NCBI RefSeq assembly: GCF_009833085.1 | Contig: NZ_QRBZ01000038.1 | Coordinates: 1 to 58,143, forward strand | From: Nitrosomonas oligotropha | GTDB taxonomy: Bacteria > Pseudomonadota > Gammaproteobacteria > Burkholderiales > Nitrosomonadaceae | Direction: 5' to 3' | DNA: 58,143 bases | Shown here: in pieces, positions 58,086-58,143 of the stretch | Layout of the letters: each line of letters begins with the position of its first letter | How positions within the stretch are numbered: position 1 is the stretch's first letter | Made by a program: the position numbers and the translations under genes | Notes under the pieces: generated by a model | Told to the model about the DNA's origin: nothing | Seen by the model: only the letters and a program-made list of their open reading frames with translations | The model's database searches: none

Positions 58086-58143
58086 CTGTACAACCTGAAA
58101 GCGAAGTTAAGCTCTGACAAAGCGGGTTAATCAAGCTCAGGCG

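Overview
The window looks like a chromosome segment from a Nitrosomonas-type betaproteobacterium (an ammonia oxidiser). The best single clue is the small cytochrome c at 23234-23545, which closely follows the pattern of Nitrosomonas cytochrome c-552. The conserved dacC-dat-ybeD-lipB-lipA order, SMC next to ZipA and many standard betaproteobacterial housekeeping genes agree with this. The genus is an inference; no rRNA or tRNA gene is present to confirm it.

Layout. 1-5463 (mostly minus): edge of a truncated gene, a double-CDGSH protein, zipA and smc. 5560-7418 (plus): queF and an MltD-like lytic transglycosylase. 7447-8904: M17 aminopeptidase. 9077-10377: thyA-folA, overlapping by ATGA. 10489-11752 (minus): ornithine decarboxylase preceded by a strong sigma70-type promoter and a 21-codon leader ORF. 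12018-14986 (minus): mrp-dcd-TIGR03790. 15113-18389 (plus): metG, an NTF2-like gene and yggS. 18537-19577 is accessory DNA: a probable lone integron gene cassette with its own attC, then a SemiSWEET gene bracketed by inverted palindromic repeats. An IS5-family element follows at 19578-20431, inserted exactly at the lgt stop codon. 20432-26081: lgt, ilvD, cytochrome c-552, OsmC, HDOD and lipA. 26071-29056 (minus): lipB, ybeD, dat and dacC. 29150-35961: NUDIX, DUF2914, ligA, a secreted hypothetical, an aquaporin, and the purine-salvage set hpt-mtiP followed by def. 36006-36341 is a patch of decayed gene starts. 36342-40626 (minus): nadE, phosphomannomutase, a CHCC zinc protein and ilvE.

40627-47116 is the most unusual part. 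It holds a secreted YcnI-like protein, a 764-residue protein with seven FG-GAP/calcium-loop repeats, a TIGR03032 protein, a GpsA-like dehydrogenase, and a second protein that is only the head domain of the FG-GAP protein. The two paralogous loci share a roughly 26-bp palindromic element about 160 bp upstream of their start codons. 47287-54305 returns to enzymes: a hydrolase-OsmC fusion, an S4 protein, a class II aldolase, an HD-GYP protein, a vanadium-haloperoxidase-like protein, trmB, thiG and thiS. 54665-56350 is a chemoreceptor with a candidate FliA promoter. The right edge holds an LprI-like protein, a DUF2726 protein and another decayed gene.

No CRISPR array, prophage, rRNA or tRNA was found. 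The strongest candidates for undescribed biology are the leader ORF before ornithine decarboxylase, the orphan integron cassette, and the shared upstream element of the FG-GAP/head-domain paralogues.
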